The notes: generated by a model from the letters alone, not told the origin. Shown: positions 35,073 to 44,427, counted from the first letter of the stretch. The stretch is 64,000 bases of DNA from Kaistia defluvii (GCF_026343955.1 NZ_JAPKNI010000011.1:1-64000), one strand, 5' to 3'. Translations and numbers: made by a program.

Positions 35073-36734
35073 TCAGCCCGCACGCCGCTTGCGCGTGCGG
35101 CCCGCTTCGAAGGTCCGCGTGAAATCCAGCCAGCGGCGGCGCAGCGCCACCTCGCCTTCCGTCAGCGTGACATGCTGCCGGGCCAGGACGATGTCCGTGG
35201 CACGCCGCGCCGCGAGGGACAGGCCTTCCTCGGCGAGCTGGTTCAGCAACTCCGAGGCCCGGATCGCGTCGTTGAGCCGCCCGAGCTGATCCTGAAGACG
35301 TTTCAGGGTGGCGACGTGGCGGCGCGCCGCCTTGCGCTTCTGGACGATCGGCAGAAACAGATCGGCCGCATAGGCGAGCGACTTCACCCGGATCCGCAGA
35401 TGATGCCGCCCCTCGGCATCCAGCCGATCGAACTTGCGGCCGCGTCGCAGAACCTGCCGATGCAGGTCCGCGAGCGTCCTTCTCGCGAATCCCTTGATCG
35501 GTTTTGCGAAGCGGGCTTCCCCGTCGGGTTCGGTGTCGCGCCAGCCATGCCGGCTGGTCCAGAGGCCGAGGCTGAGCAGCAGGCGCCCGGCCCGGCCGCT
35601 GGTCACCGCCTCGGCCGCCTGCTCATGCGCAAGCGCACGGTGCTGCTCGATACGCTGCACCAGCGCGCGGAAGCCGGCCCGCTCCAAACCCGCCGAGGTC
35701 GCGGCCGGCACGATCTCCCGTGCCAGAACATCCCAGTCGCGGGCGTCGCCAAGCTCTCCGGCCAGCCAGCGAACCTCGTCCGCCAGCACCCCCGCCAACA
35801 GGCCGCCCTCGCTTCGCTTCACCAGCCACAGCGCCATGCGGATGTGCCGCAGCGCGATGCGCATGCCATGCACCCCTTCCGCGTCGGCGGGATCGGCCAC
35901 GCGCGGCACGTGATCGACGGCCTGCATCAGGGCCGGGCCCAAGAGGGCGCCGAGCGCCTGATCGCGCGACATCTTGCGGGTGAGGCGAACCTCGTTCGCC
36001 GCCTCCCGACCGGGCCCGCCCAGAGCGAGCGCGAAGCCGCGATCGGACTTCGTCCTCCCGCTCGGCACGAGCGGCGCATGGTTCGACAACTCCAGCGCCA
36101 GTTCGTAGAGCGCGGTCACCGAGCCGCGCTTCAGTTCCAGCTCGACCTCGGCGACCGGCTCCGCGCGCTCGCCGGCAAGGATCTGGCCCCGGTCCAAGGC
36201 GACCTCTATGGTCGAGCCGGCAAAATCCAGCGTCACCTGCCGCCGCTCGATCCGCGCCGTGAACAGGGGCCGGAGCGGCGCGGCGCCCAGCGCATCGGCA
36301 ATATCGACAGGCAGAAGCCGGCTCAGCATCGCGCCATCGATCGAAGCGGAGGCCACCGCTTCCTCGCGCTCGAACCGGGTCAGCCCAACGCCCCGCTGCG
36401 CCTTGACGGTCATGACGAAGCGACCCCTGTCCTCGCGCACCCGCAGCGTATATCCGGACTGGCGCAGCAGCATCGCGTCGGTGTCGTAATAGGTCGAGAG
36501 AAGCTGGCGCGTGCGCCATTCGCCGATACCGGCGAGGATCGGCGCCGTGGCGACCGCGGCGATCTGCGAGGGATCGCGGCAGGTCAGCTTGAGTTCGATT
36601 TCGCAATCGGTGGCAATGTCCGCCACAGGCGTCGGCAAGATTGCCGCCGCCGCTGTCTTCCCGCCCTGTGGGCCGCGCAAATCCGCCTCCTGTTCAAGCG
36701 ACGTTCGCGAAGCCATGCCGCCCATGGCAAGCAT
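35073..36734 (-). CDS. CYTH-CHAD domain protein (inorganic triphosphatase-like)
   Basis: A 553-aa cytoplasmic protein. The CYTH domain (about residues 40-235) starts with the EIELKL signature and continues with YYDTDAMLLRQSGYTLRVRED, FVMTVKAQ and EVELELKRGSV: charged tunnel residues of triphosphate tunnel enzymes. The CHAD domain (about 250-540) carries HGMRIALRHIRMALWL and HHLRIRVKSLAYAADLFLP, the conserved His/Arg helices that bind polyphosphate. The ATG at 36734 follows GGAGG by five bases; a GTG one codon earlier is possible. Likely roles are triphosphate hydrolysis and polyphosphate granule association. Confidence 0.92.
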   Translation of the reverse strand: MLAMGGMASRTSLEQEADLRGPQGGKTAAAAILPTPVADIATDCEIELKLTCRDPSQIAAVATAPILAGIGEWRTRQLLSTYYDTDAMLLRQSGYTLRVREDRGRFVMTVKAQRGVGLTRFEREEAVASASIDGAMLSRLLPVDIADALGAAPLRPLFTARIERRQVTLDFAGSTIEVALDRGQILAGERAEPVAEVELELKRGSVTALYELALELSNHAPLVPSGRTKSDRGFALALGGPGREAANEVRLTRKMSRDQALGALLGPALMQAVDHVPRVADPADAEGVHGMRIALRHIRMALWLVKRSEGGLLAGVLADEVRWLAGELGDARDWDVLAREIVPAATSAGLERAGFRALVQRIEQHRALAHEQAAEAVTSGRAGRLLLSLGLWTSRHGWRDTEPDGEARFAKPIKGFARRTLADLHRQVLRRGRKFDRLDAEGRHHLRIRVKSLAYAADLFLPIVQKRKAARRHVATLKRLQDQLGRLNDAIRASELLNQLAEEGLSLAARRATDIVLARQHVTLTEGEVALRRRWLDFTRTFEAGRTRKRRAG

Positions 36735-36870
36735 CACCCCCTCCAGATGTACGCCAAACGGTCGCGCTTGACCAACAACCCCTGCAAAGACGGCTCACCA
36801 CACCTTGCTGCGCCCTCCACGGGGCCGGATCGCACGGGAAAACCGGCCCGTCAGCCCGTGAATACGGAGG

Positions 36871-36882
36871 CATCATATGATG
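36871..36882. promoter_or_regulatory. AT-rich palindrome upstream of the importer operon
   Basis: CATCATATGATG is a perfect 12-bp palindrome, followed by AT-rich sequence to about 36920, in an otherwise GC-rich 474-bp gap (36735-37208). GntR-type regulators use sites of this size. No regulator gene is adjacent, so the role is inferred. The rest of the gap up to 37208 shows no supportable gene. Confidence 0.3.
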
Positions 36883-37208
36883 ATTTTACGGACAATATTA
36901 TGCGTTGATATTTGATAGCGCCTGCCATAGCGTGACGTTTCGGGGGGCGCGGCGAGGCGCGGAAACGGGGGCGGAGGGCCCCCTCGGCGCCCAGGCTGAC
37001 AACCCGAGACAGGCTGCCGACAACCATCGGCGAGCGGATTTCGGCCAAGGGGCGGGACGTGGCAACGCACCCTCGCCCGGCCGGGACGACAAGGCGAAGA
37101 CCGGCTCCGACGGACGGCAACAGTCCGCGGAACGGGACGACGGGAAGGACGGCCGCGCCGCCCTTCCGCGCGACGACGCGGAAGACCATCCAAGGGAAGG
37201 GGTTCACC

Positions 37209-38552
37209 ATGAAGACCAGAGATACAGCGAAGACCGTTTCAGGCGGCCTCGATCGGCGCGCCTTTCTGAAGGCCGGCGGCGCCAGCGCGATGGCCGCCCT
37301 CCTGGCGCCGGGTCTGGCCGGCCGCGCCGAGGCCGCCGGCTTCACCGGCTCGCTCGACATGCTCGCCTGGGATTTTCAGCCCGACACGATCAAGACGCTG
37401 GTCGGCGAGTGGACCGCCAAGGGCAACCCGACGGTCAATGTCGCCGTGATCCCCAATCTCGGCTATTCGCCCGCCCTGCAGACGCGCCTGCGCGGCGGCG
37501 ACGCGATCGATCTCTATTACAACTTCGCCTACAATTCGCAGAAGTTCATCGACCAGGGCTGGGCCTCGAAGCTGAATGGCCTGCCGGGCGTCGACGACAT
37601 GGTCGGCGACATGTTCGAAAGCGCGCGCGCGGCTTATGTGAACGCGGCCGGCGACATCATCAGCGCCCCCTATTTCTCCGCCGTCCACATGATGCACTAC
37701 AACCAGCGCATGCTTGGGGATGCCGGCATCGCCGCCGCGCCGCAGACGCTGAAGGAGGTCTATGACGCGTCGAAGACGCTGAAGGACAAGAACGTCGTCG
37801 CCTCGCCCTATGTCGCCTATTGGGTCAAGGAATTCTGCGAGGAATACCTGCACACCTATCTGCTGAACGAGGGCGTCACCGCCTTCGACGCCGCCGGCAA
37901 GCCGGTCTTCGCCGACGACCCGAAGACCGAGGGCGTCTTCGAATGGTGGCAGGCCATGTATCAGGACGGGCTGGCGCCCAAATCGGTGCTGAACGACGAC
38001 CCAGGCAAGCTTTCCAACCAGATGGCCCAGGGCGAAGCGGCCTTCTTCGTGCTGCATCACTACTTCCTGTCCTCGATCCGCAGCCTTGGCGGCCCGGAAT
38101 CGGCCCATGTCATGCAGGGGCCGATCGGCGGGACGAACCACACGTTCCAGATCGGCGAAGTGCTGCAGCTCGGCGCCGGCGAGGACCCCGCCCGGCGCGA
38201 GGCGGCCTGGGATTTGATGAAGTTCTATGGCTGGAAGGATTCGGCCGGGAAGTTCAGCGTGTTCAACCAGTGGGCCAAGGCCGCCGGCCTCGCCGCGCCC
38301 TATCCCGGCTTCTTCACCGACCCAGACGTGATCGCCGCCTTCCCCGACTATTATGACCTGCCGCTGATCTCGAAGACCTTCGAGACCGGCTCCAAGGTCG
38401 TGCCGGCGCGCACGCTTCCCTGGTATCCGGACTTCCAGGCCAAGGTCGGCGACGTCGTGCACGCGCTGCTGCTCGGCCAGGCGACGCCGAAGCAGACGGT
38501 CGAGGCCCTGACGGCGGCGGCGAACGCGGCCCAGAAGGGCCGCAGCCTCTAA
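37209..38552 (+). CDS. ABC importer substrate-binding protein (sugar type)
   Basis: A 447-aa family-1 extracellular solute-binding protein with a twin-arginine-like signal (LDRRAFLKAGGASAMAALLA, cleavage after GRAEA near residue 42). Mature features are LDMLAWDFQPDTIKTLVGEW, RGGDAIDLYYNFAYNSQKFI, GVFEWWQAMYQDG and NQMAQGEAAFF. ATG 37209 is preceded by AAGGG; upstream in-frame sequence is not conserved. First gene of an operon with two permeases, a Gfo/Idh protein, an N-acyl-D-amino-acid deacylase and a PLP enzyme, so the ligand may be an amino-sugar or N-acyl-D-amino-acid derivative. Confidence 0.9.
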   Translation: MKTRDTAKTVSGGLDRRAFLKAGGASAMAALLAPGLAGRAEAAGFTGSLDMLAWDFQPDTIKTLVGEWTAKGNPTVNVAVIPNLGYSPALQTRLRGGDAIDLYYNFAYNSQKFIDQGWASKLNGLPGVDDMVGDMFESARAAYVNAAGDIISAPYFSAVHMMHYNQRMLGDAGIAAAPQTLKEVYDASKTLKDKNVVASPYVAYWVKEFCEEYLHTYLLNEGVTAFDAAGKPVFADDPKTEGVFEWWQAMYQDGLAPKSVLNDDPGKLSNQMAQGEAAFFVLHHYFLSSIRSLGGPESAHVMQGPIGGTNHTFQIGEVLQLGAGEDPARREAAWDLMKFYGWKDSAGKFSVFNQWAKAAGLAAPYPGFFTDPDVIAAFPDYYDLPLISKTFETGSKVVPARTLPWYPDFQAKVGDVVHALLLGQATPKQTVEALTAAANAAQKGRSL

Positions 38553-38568
38553 GGCGGCCGCTCCCTCA

Positions 38569-38586
38569 CCTCTCCCCGGCGAGAGG
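38569..38586. repeat. Small hairpin between binding protein and first permease
   Basis: CCTCTC (38569-38574) and GAGAGG (38581-38586) flank a CCCGGC loop, 17 bp after the binding-protein stop. Such hairpins often protect the upstream message and give the binding protein higher expression than the permeases. No gene lies in the 165-bp gap. Confidence 0.4.
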
Positions 38587-38717
38587 CGGGCCAGTCCACC
38601 AAGCGTGGATCTGTCCCGAGCAGCAAAGCGAAAAGCGGGACGGAGGCGGGACCGGGCGACAGCACCGCCCCCGCGCCCGGCACCGGCAATCCCTGACCTT
38701 GCCCGAAGGATGCGACC

Positions 38718-39632
38718 TTGACGGCCTCCTCCCTTTCCAGCAACGCCCTGACGCGCGACGACCGGCGCTTCGGATTCAGGCTGACGGCGCCGGCCGGCAT
38801 CCTGCTGGCCGTCCTGCTGCTGGTGCCCACGATCCTCACCATCCTCTATAGCCTGCACGACGTCCCGGCCAACGGCCGCAGCCTCGGCCCGTTCGTGGGG
38901 CTGGAGAACTACACCATCGTGCTCGGCAGCTCGGTGTTCTGGCGCTCGGCCTGGGTGACCTTCCTGTTCTCGGTCGGCTTCGTGGTTCTCTCGACGCTGA
39001 TCGGCCTCGCCATGGCGCTGCTGCTCAACCAGCCTTTCATCGGACGGGGCCTCGCCCGCGCGCTACTGATCATCCCCTGGGCGACGCCCTGGCTGATGAT
39101 CGGCATCCTGTGGAAGTGGTTCGCCGATGGCAGCGTCGGCGGGCTCAACGCCGTGCTGCTGATGATAGGCGCGACGAGCGACTATCACGACTTCCTTTCC
39201 GACCCGAATTCGGCGCTCGCGATCACCATCATCGCCGCCGTCTGGCGCCAGGCAAGCTTCGCCGGCATCCTGCTGCTGGCCGGCCTGCAGACCCTGCCGG
39301 GCGACCTGAACGAGGCGGCTTCGCTCGACGGCGCCAATCTCTGGCAGCGCTTCCGCAACATCACCCTGCCCTGGCTGCGGCCGGCGCTCGTCACCGTCAC
39401 CGTGCTCAACGTCATCTACGCCTTCCTGCAGTTCGACGTGATCTTCGCCATGACGCAAGGCGGGCCGGGCGACGCCACCCAGGTGCTGTCGATCCTGATC
39501 TATCGCCAGCTCTTCGGCGTGACCCAGATCGGCCTCGGCTCGGCGCTCGCCGTCATTCTCGGCTTCGTCGCGCTCGCCGGCGGGCTGATCACCGTCAAGC
39601 TGCTTTACGCCCGGGGGAGCCAACCCGCATGA
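38718..39632 (+). CDS. ABC importer permease (MalF/UgpA type)
   Basis: A 304-aa inner-membrane permease with six predicted TMs: LTAPAGILLAVLLLVPTILTILYSL first, then VTFLFSVGFVVLSTLIGLAMALLL, ALLIIPWATPWLMIGILW and a C-terminal GSALAVILGFVALAGGLITV. The EAA loop is NEAASLDGANLWQRFRNITLPWLRP. The TTG at 38718 has AAGGA upstream and gives the expected N-terminus. It overlaps the next permease by four bases (ATGA). Confidence 0.9.
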   Translation: MTASSLSSNALTRDDRRFGFRLTAPAGILLAVLLLVPTILTILYSLHDVPANGRSLGPFVGLENYTIVLGSSVFWRSAWVTFLFSVGFVVLSTLIGLAMALLLNQPFIGRGLARALLIIPWATPWLMIGILWKWFADGSVGGLNAVLLMIGATSDYHDFLSDPNSALAITIIAAVWRQASFAGILLLAGLQTLPGDLNEAASLDGANLWQRFRNITLPWLRPALVTVTVLNVIYAFLQFDVIFAMTQGGPGDATQVLSILIYRQLFGVTQIGLGSALAVILGFVALAGGLITVKLLYARGSQPA

Positions 39633-40546
39633 CCGCCCTCGCCTCCATCGCGCCACGGCGTCTGTCCAAGGCCGCGACCGCCAGCGGCCGGCAGCGCAGC
39701 TTCGCCGCCAGCTGCGGGATCTATCTCTGCGTCGCCGTCTTCGCGATCTGGATCCTGCTGCCGGTCTGGTATCTCGTCGTCTCCAGCCTGATCACCCCGG
39801 CCCAACTCGGCGTGAAGCCGTTTCCGATGGTGCCGGGCAGCATCACCTTCGACAACTATCTCTCCGTGCTCACCGGCTCGACGGGGTCGAAGGGCTTCGG
39901 AAGCACCGATATCGGCGCCCGACTGCTGCCGGCGATCGGCCAGAGCTTCTTCGTCAGTTCCGTCCTTGTGGTGCTCAACCTCACCATCGCCGGGCTCGCC
40001 GCCTATGGCCTGTCGCGCTACCCGTTCCGCGGCTCGCGGCTGTTCGAGCTTTCGATCATCATCTCCCGCGTCGTGCCGGCGATCGCCATCATCGGGCCGT
40101 TCTTCGTCGCCTTCCGCATTACCGGCATCCTGAACACGCCCTGGGCACTCATCGTCAGCTACAACGTGTTCACGCTGCCGCTGGCGATCATGATCCTGAA
40201 GAACTACTTTGATCAGTTGCCGCGCGAGATCGAGGAAGCGGCCAAGATCGACGGCGCTTCCCGGCTTCAGACGCTCTGGATCATCGTCGTGCCGCTCGCC
40301 CGCCCTGGCCTCGTCGCCGCCGGCGTGCTGATCTTTCTCGAGGCGTGGAGCGAGTTCTTCTATTCGCTGGTGCTCACCAACCAGTTGACCGTCCCGCCGC
40401 TGCTGGCCGGCTTCCAGTCCGTGCAGCAGTTCAACTGGAATGCGCTGGCCGCGGCTACCGTCATGTCGATGATCCCGCCGGTCGTGCTGGTCATCATCTT
40501 CCAGCGCCATGTCGTCGGCGCGCTGACCGCCGGAGCCGTGAAATGA
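39629..40546 (+). CDS. ABC importer permease (MalG/UgpE type)
   Basis: A 305-aa inner-membrane permease. It has TM1 CGIYLCVAVFAIWILLPVWYLVVSSL, a periplasmic loop with SITFDNYLSVL, FFVSSVLVVLNLTIAGLAAYGLSRYPFRG, the EAA loop IEEAAKIDGASRLQTLWIIVVPLARPG and a C-terminal TM. Start and stop overlap both neighbours by four bases. No ABC ATPase gene is present; this family commonly shares a MsmX/UgpC-type ATPase encoded elsewhere. Confidence 0.9.
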   Translation: MTALASIAPRRLSKAATASGRQRSFAASCGIYLCVAVFAIWILLPVWYLVVSSLITPAQLGVKPFPMVPGSITFDNYLSVLTGSTGSKGFGSTDIGARLLPAIGQSFFVSSVLVVLNLTIAGLAAYGLSRYPFRGSRLFELSIIISRVVPAIAIIGPFFVAFRITGILNTPWALIVSYNVFTLPLAIMILKNYFDQLPREIEEAAKIDGASRLQTLWIIVVPLARPGLVAAGVLIFLEAWSEFFYSLVLTNQLTVPPLLAGFQSVQQFNWNALAAATVMSMIPPVVLVIIFQRHVVGALTAGAVK

Positions 40547-41595
40547 CGCAGCCTCTCCGCGCCGCCGTGATCAGCGCCGGCTCATGGTCGCAATCGAGCC
40601 ACCTGCCGGCGCTCGCCGCCCATCCGGACGTCGAGCTGGTGGCGCTGTCGAGCCTGAACGAGACAACGGCCAGAACCCTCGCCGCCGCTTTCGACGTGCC
40701 CCTGGCGTTCAGCGACTGGCGCGACGTGCTGGCCCAGAAGCCCGATGTCGTCGTCGTCTCCAGCCCGCCGGTGGCGCATGAAGAGCAGGTGATCGCGGCG
40801 CTCGAAGCGGGCGCGCATGTGTTGGTTGAAAAGCCCTTCGCGCTGGAGGCCGGCGCCGCGAGCCGGATGCGCGACACCGCCGAACGGGTCGGCCGAATCC
40901 TGCTGGTCGGCTTCGGCTGGCCGGCGGCGCCCTGCTTCGCGCTGTCGAAGGCGCTGATCGATGCCGGCGAGATCGGCCGGATCGAGCATCTGACCATGCA
41001 TCTCGCCGTCAATACGCGCGCCCTGCTGCTGGGCGGCACCGATGGCGGCTGGGGCGGCGACGGCAATTCGGCCGCCTCCACCTATACCGACCGAAAGATC
41101 TCTGGCGGCGGTTCAGCCGCCGTGTCGATGTCGCATCAGCTCGGCCTGATCGAGTGGCTGGCCGGCGAACCGATCGTCGCGGTCAGCGCCAGCACCTATC
41201 CGCCGGGGCGCGAGATCGACCTGCATGCCAGCGTCAGCGCCGAATTCGCCGGCGGCGGCATGGCCGCGATCAGCAGCGCCTCGACCCATCCCTATCTCGC
41301 CCGGCCGCAATGGCACCTCGCGCTCTATGGCGACAAGGGCCAGATCTGGCTCGATTCCATCGCCGACCATGTCCGCCTGGTGCGGGCGAACGGCGACGTC
41401 GTCGAATATGGCGAGGCCGAAGCTTCCGGCCTCTATGATTCCGGCGCCCCGACCCGGGCGCTGATCGAATGCGCGCTCGGCGCACCCGCCCCCACGGGCC
41501 TGACCGCCACCCTCGCGGCGCATGTCGTCGCCGTCACGGACGCCATCTACGAAAGCGCCCGCACCGGACAGACAATACGGATCCCCACAGCATGA
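40543..41595 (+). CDS. Gfo/Idh/MocA-family oxidoreductase
   Basis: A 350-aa NAD(P)-dependent dehydrogenase. The N-terminal Rossmann domain reads RAAVISAGSWSQSSHLPALAAHPDVELVALSS and ends with the family motif AHVLVEKPFALE. The C-terminal alpha/beta domain (about 125-345) includes SGGGSAAVSMSHQLGLIEWLAG, where the His is in the usual catalytic region. Substrates in this family are sugars, inositols and amino-sugars. It overlaps the permease upstream and the deacylase downstream by four bases each, so it acts in the same pathway. Confidence 0.9.
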   Translation: MTQPLRAAVISAGSWSQSSHLPALAAHPDVELVALSSLNETTARTLAAAFDVPLAFSDWRDVLAQKPDVVVVSSPPVAHEEQVIAALEAGAHVLVEKPFALEAGAASRMRDTAERVGRILLVGFGWPAAPCFALSKALIDAGEIGRIEHLTMHLAVNTRALLLGGTDGGWGGDGNSAASTYTDRKISGGGSAAVSMSHQLGLIEWLAGEPIVAVSASTYPPGREIDLHASVSAEFAGGGMAAISSASTHPYLARPQWHLALYGDKGQIWLDSIADHVRLVRANGDVVEYGEAEASGLYDSGAPTRALIECALGAPAPTGLTATLAAHVVAVTDAIYESARTGQTIRIPTA

Positions 41596-43193
41596 CCTCG
41601 AAGACCACGCTTTTTTCCGGCGGCATCCTCGTCGATGGCCTCGGCTCCGATCCCGTGCGCGGCGACGTGCTGGTGCAAGACGACCGGATCGTCCGCATCA
41701 CCGACGGCACTGAGACGCTCGAAGCCGACCGCACCATCGCCATTGACGGGCTGATCCTCGCCCCCGGCTTCATCGACATGCACACCCATTCCGATCTTCA
41801 GGTTCTGGTCCAGCCCGACCACACCTCCAAGATCACGCAGGGCGTGACGACCGAGGTTCTCGGCCAGGACGGCTTGAGCTATGCGCCGATCGACGAGGCG
41901 ACGCTGGCCGAACTCCGCGCCCAGCTGAAGGGCTGGAACGACGACCCGCCGGGCTTCGACTGGAACTGGCGCTCGGTCGCCGACTATCTGCAGCGTCTCG
42001 ACGGCAATACCGCCGTCAACACCGCCTATCTCGTGCCGCATGGCAATCTGCGCATGCTCGTCATGGGCAACGCACCCCGCCTCGCCACACCGGACGAGCT
42101 GGAGCAGATGAAGGCGCTGCTGCGCACCGCGCTCGAGGAAGGCGGCGTCGGACTCTCGACGGGCCTCACCTATGTGCCGGCGATGTACTCCGACACCGAC
42201 GAACTGGTCGCGCTCTGCGAAGTCGTCGCCGAATATGGCGGCTTCTACTGCCCGCACCACCGCAATTACGGCCTCGATGCGCTCGGCGGCTATCGCGAAT
42301 GCTTCGACATCGCGCGGCGCTCCGGCGTCGCGCTGCATCTCGCCCACACGCATCTCTCCTTCGAATGCAATCGCGGCAAGCTGCCGGAACTCCTGAAGAT
42401 GCTGGACGATGCCATCGCCGACGGCGTCGACCTGACCTTCGACAGCTATCCCTATCTCGCCGGCATGACGACGCTGCTGTCGCAACTGCCGAGCTGGGCG
42501 CTGGCCGGCACCGGCGAGGAACAGATGGCCCGGCTCCGCTCGCCCGAAGATCGCGCGAAGATCATCGAGGCGCTCGACGTCACCGGCTCGGACGGACACC
42601 AGGGCCTGACCGTCAACTGGTCGACGGTGCATGTCGTCGGCACGCCCGGCGCGCCGGAACTCGAATGGGTGATGGAGAGCGATCTCGCCGCCGCCGCCGA
42701 AAAAGTTGGCAAGAGCCCGGCCGAGTTCGCGCTCGACATCCTGGTCGCCACCGAGCGCAGCGCGCCGTGCGTGTTCTTCATCGGCCACGAGGACCATGTG
42801 CGCGCGCTGATGCAGCGCGACGAGCATACGGTCGGCAGCGACGGCATCCTGGTCGGCGACCGGCCGCATCCGCGCTCCTGGGGCACCTTCCCGCGCATGC
42901 TGGAAACCTATGTGCGCGAGGAAAAGGTTCTGACCTTGGCCGAATGCATCCGCCACATGACGAGCACGGCGGCAAACCGCCTGCGCCAGCCCGATCGCGG
43001 CCGCATCGCGGTCGGCGCCAGGGCGGATATCGTCGTCTTCGACCACATGACGGTGAAGGCGAACGCCACCTATGAGGTGCCGCGCCAGGCCGCCTCGGGC
43101 ATTTTCCACGTCATGGTCAATGGCGAACTGGCGCTGCAGGATGGCGCCATGACCGGCGTCCGCTCCGGCCGCGTCATCCGCATGCCGTCCTGA
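41592..43193 (+). CDS. N-acyl-D-amino-acid deacylase (amidohydrolase)
   Basis: A 533-aa metal-dependent amidohydrolase. It has an N-terminal beta-sandwich (TTLFSGGILVDGLGSDPVRGD), LAPGFIDMHTHSDLQ (HxH), VTTEVLGQDGLSYAP, HLAHTHLSFECN (metal His), HVVGTPGAPELEWVM, the catalytic-Asp segment TVGSDGILVGDRPHPRSWGTFPRML, and the closing GRIAVGARADIVVFD. The pattern fits the D-aminoacylase group, which releases a D-amino acid from an N-acyl form; dihydropyrimidinase-type relatives are less likely. It overlaps the Gfo/Idh gene by four bases, and the PLP enzyme follows after 26 bp. Confidence 0.88.
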   Translation: MTSKTTLFSGGILVDGLGSDPVRGDVLVQDDRIVRITDGTETLEADRTIAIDGLILAPGFIDMHTHSDLQVLVQPDHTSKITQGVTTEVLGQDGLSYAPIDEATLAELRAQLKGWNDDPPGFDWNWRSVADYLQRLDGNTAVNTAYLVPHGNLRMLVMGNAPRLATPDELEQMKALLRTALEEGGVGLSTGLTYVPAMYSDTDELVALCEVVAEYGGFYCPHHRNYGLDALGGYRECFDIARRSGVALHLAHTHLSFECNRGKLPELLKMLDDAIADGVDLTFDSYPYLAGMTTLLSQLPSWALAGTGEEQMARLRSPEDRAKIIEALDVTGSDGHQGLTVNWSTVHVVGTPGAPELEWVMESDLAAAAEKVGKSPAEFALDILVATERSAPCVFFIGHEDHVRALMQRDEHTVGSDGILVGDRPHPRSWGTFPRMLETYVREEKVLTLAECIRHMTSTAANRLRQPDRGRIAVGARADIVVFDHMTVKANATYEVPRQAASGIFHVMVNGELALQDGAMTGVRSGRVIRMPS

Positions 43194-43219
43194 TCCCGCT
43201 TCCTCCGAAGGTACCCGAT

Positions 43220-44362
43220 ATGTCCGCTGCCCTTACCGCCTCCGACTGGACCGACATCCCCGTGGCCACGCCCGGCCTGGTGCTGGATCTCGACGTGCTC
43301 GACCGCAATCTCGACGAGATGGCGGCGATCGCCCGCTCGGCTGGCGTCGAACTCTATCCGCATGCCAAGACGCACCGCATGGCCGATGCCGGGCGCCGAC
43401 AGATCGAGCGCGGCGCGCATGGCCTCTGCGTCGCCAAGCTGGGCGAGGCGGAGGCCTTCGCCGATGCCGGAATCGGGCGGCTGTTCGTCGCCAACCCGAT
43501 CTTTGGCGCCGAGAATGGCGCGCGGGCGCTGGCGCTCTCGCGGCGGTGCGACGCCCTGTTCGCGACCGACAGCGTCGATGCGGCAGCGAGCATCGGCGCC
43601 GTGTTCGCGGCAGCGGGCGAGAAGGCGCGCATGATGCTGGCGATCGATTCCGGCCTCGGCCGCGAGGGCGTCTCGCCGGCCAAGGTGGTCGAGGTCGCCA
43701 AGGCGATCGCCGCCGCCCCGGGCGTCGATCTGGTCGGGATCTACACGCATGAGGGCGCCACCTATGGCGCCAGGGACAGGGCCGACCTCGAAGCGCGCGC
43801 GGTCGCCGCCGGCGAACTGATGGTCGACGTCGCCAAGGCGATCCGCGCCGAAGGCATTGCGCTGCCGATCGTCTCGCTCGGGGCCTCGGCCTCGGCCCGC
43901 GCCGTCGCCCATGTGCCGGGCGTCACCCAGATCCGCCCCGGCATCTATGCCTTCAACGATGTCGGCCAGATCGCGCTCGGCAATGCCACGCTCGACACCG
44001 TCGCCGTGCGGGTGATCGGCACGGTGATCAGCCATCCCGATCCCGACCGCGCCTGCATCGACGCCGGCTCGAAATCGCTCTCGACCGACCTCGTTCCGGC
44101 CGCCGCGCACCGGCACGAATATCCTGGCATGGGCATGATCGTGAACGCGCCGGGCTGGGTCATCGACAAGATGTCGGAAGAGCATGGCTGGCTGCGCTGG
44201 CAGGGCGAGGGGGAACCGACGCCGCTGCCGGTCGGCACCCGGCTGGAGATCGTGCCGAACCATGTCTGCATGGCCTTCGCCATGCTGCGCCGCGCCGCCA
44301 TCCTCCAGGACGGCAAGCTCGCCGGCAGCTGGGAAGGTTTCGGGCCGGGCTCGTCGGAGTAG
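43220..44362 (+). CDS. D-threonine aldolase/D-serine dehydratase-like PLP enzyme
   Basis: A 380-aa fold-type III (alanine-racemase-like) PLP enzyme. It has the N-terminal TPGLVLDLDVLDRNLDEMAAIA, PLP lysine in LYPHAKTHRMADAGRRQ, TQIRPGIYAFNDVGQIALG in the barrel, and the C-terminal divalent-metal site PNHVCMAF (His, Cys) of the DSD1/DTA group. It would cleave or dehydrate a D-beta-hydroxy-amino acid. Placement after a D-aminoacylase suggests the two work in sequence: deacylate, then break down the D-amino acid. The exact substrate is not shown. Confidence 0.88.
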   Translation: MSAALTASDWTDIPVATPGLVLDLDVLDRNLDEMAAIARSAGVELYPHAKTHRMADAGRRQIERGAHGLCVAKLGEAEAFADAGIGRLFVANPIFGAENGARALALSRRCDALFATDSVDAAASIGAVFAAAGEKARMMLAIDSGLGREGVSPAKVVEVAKAIAAAPGVDLVGIYTHEGATYGARDRADLEARAVAAGELMVDVAKAIRAEGIALPIVSLGASASARAVAHVPGVTQIRPGIYAFNDVGQIALGNATLDTVAVRVIGTVISHPDPDRACIDAGSKSLSTDLVPAAAHRHEYPGMGMIVNAPGWVIDKMSEEHGWLRWQGEGEPTPLPVGTRLEIVPNHVCMAFAMLRRAAILQDGKLAGSWEGFGPGSSE

Positions 44363-44387
44363 CAGCCGGCTTAACGGGGACGGACTG

Positions 44388-44427
44388 CACACTTTCCCCT
44401 TCCCCCTCGGGGAGCGGGGAAAGTGTG
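44388..44427. repeat. Inverted repeat (REP-like or terminator)
   Basis: CACACTTTCCCC (44388-44399) and GGGGAAAGTGTG (44416-44427) form a perfect 12-bp stem, with a further CCCC/GGGG pairing inside the loop. It lies between the PLP-enzyme stop (44362) and the lactonase start (44500). It may end the importer operon, although no clear T-run follows. Confidence 0.55.

Noticed and set aside
38612-38641. GTCCCG...CGGGAC inverted repeat before the first sugar permease
   Set aside because: Six-base arms with a 17-base loop are expected by chance at this GC content.
37239-38858. 539-aa reverse-strand frame over the binding-protein gene
   Set aside because: Antisense to a clear solute-binding protein, with no conserved motif, no ribosome-binding site and shadow-type composition.
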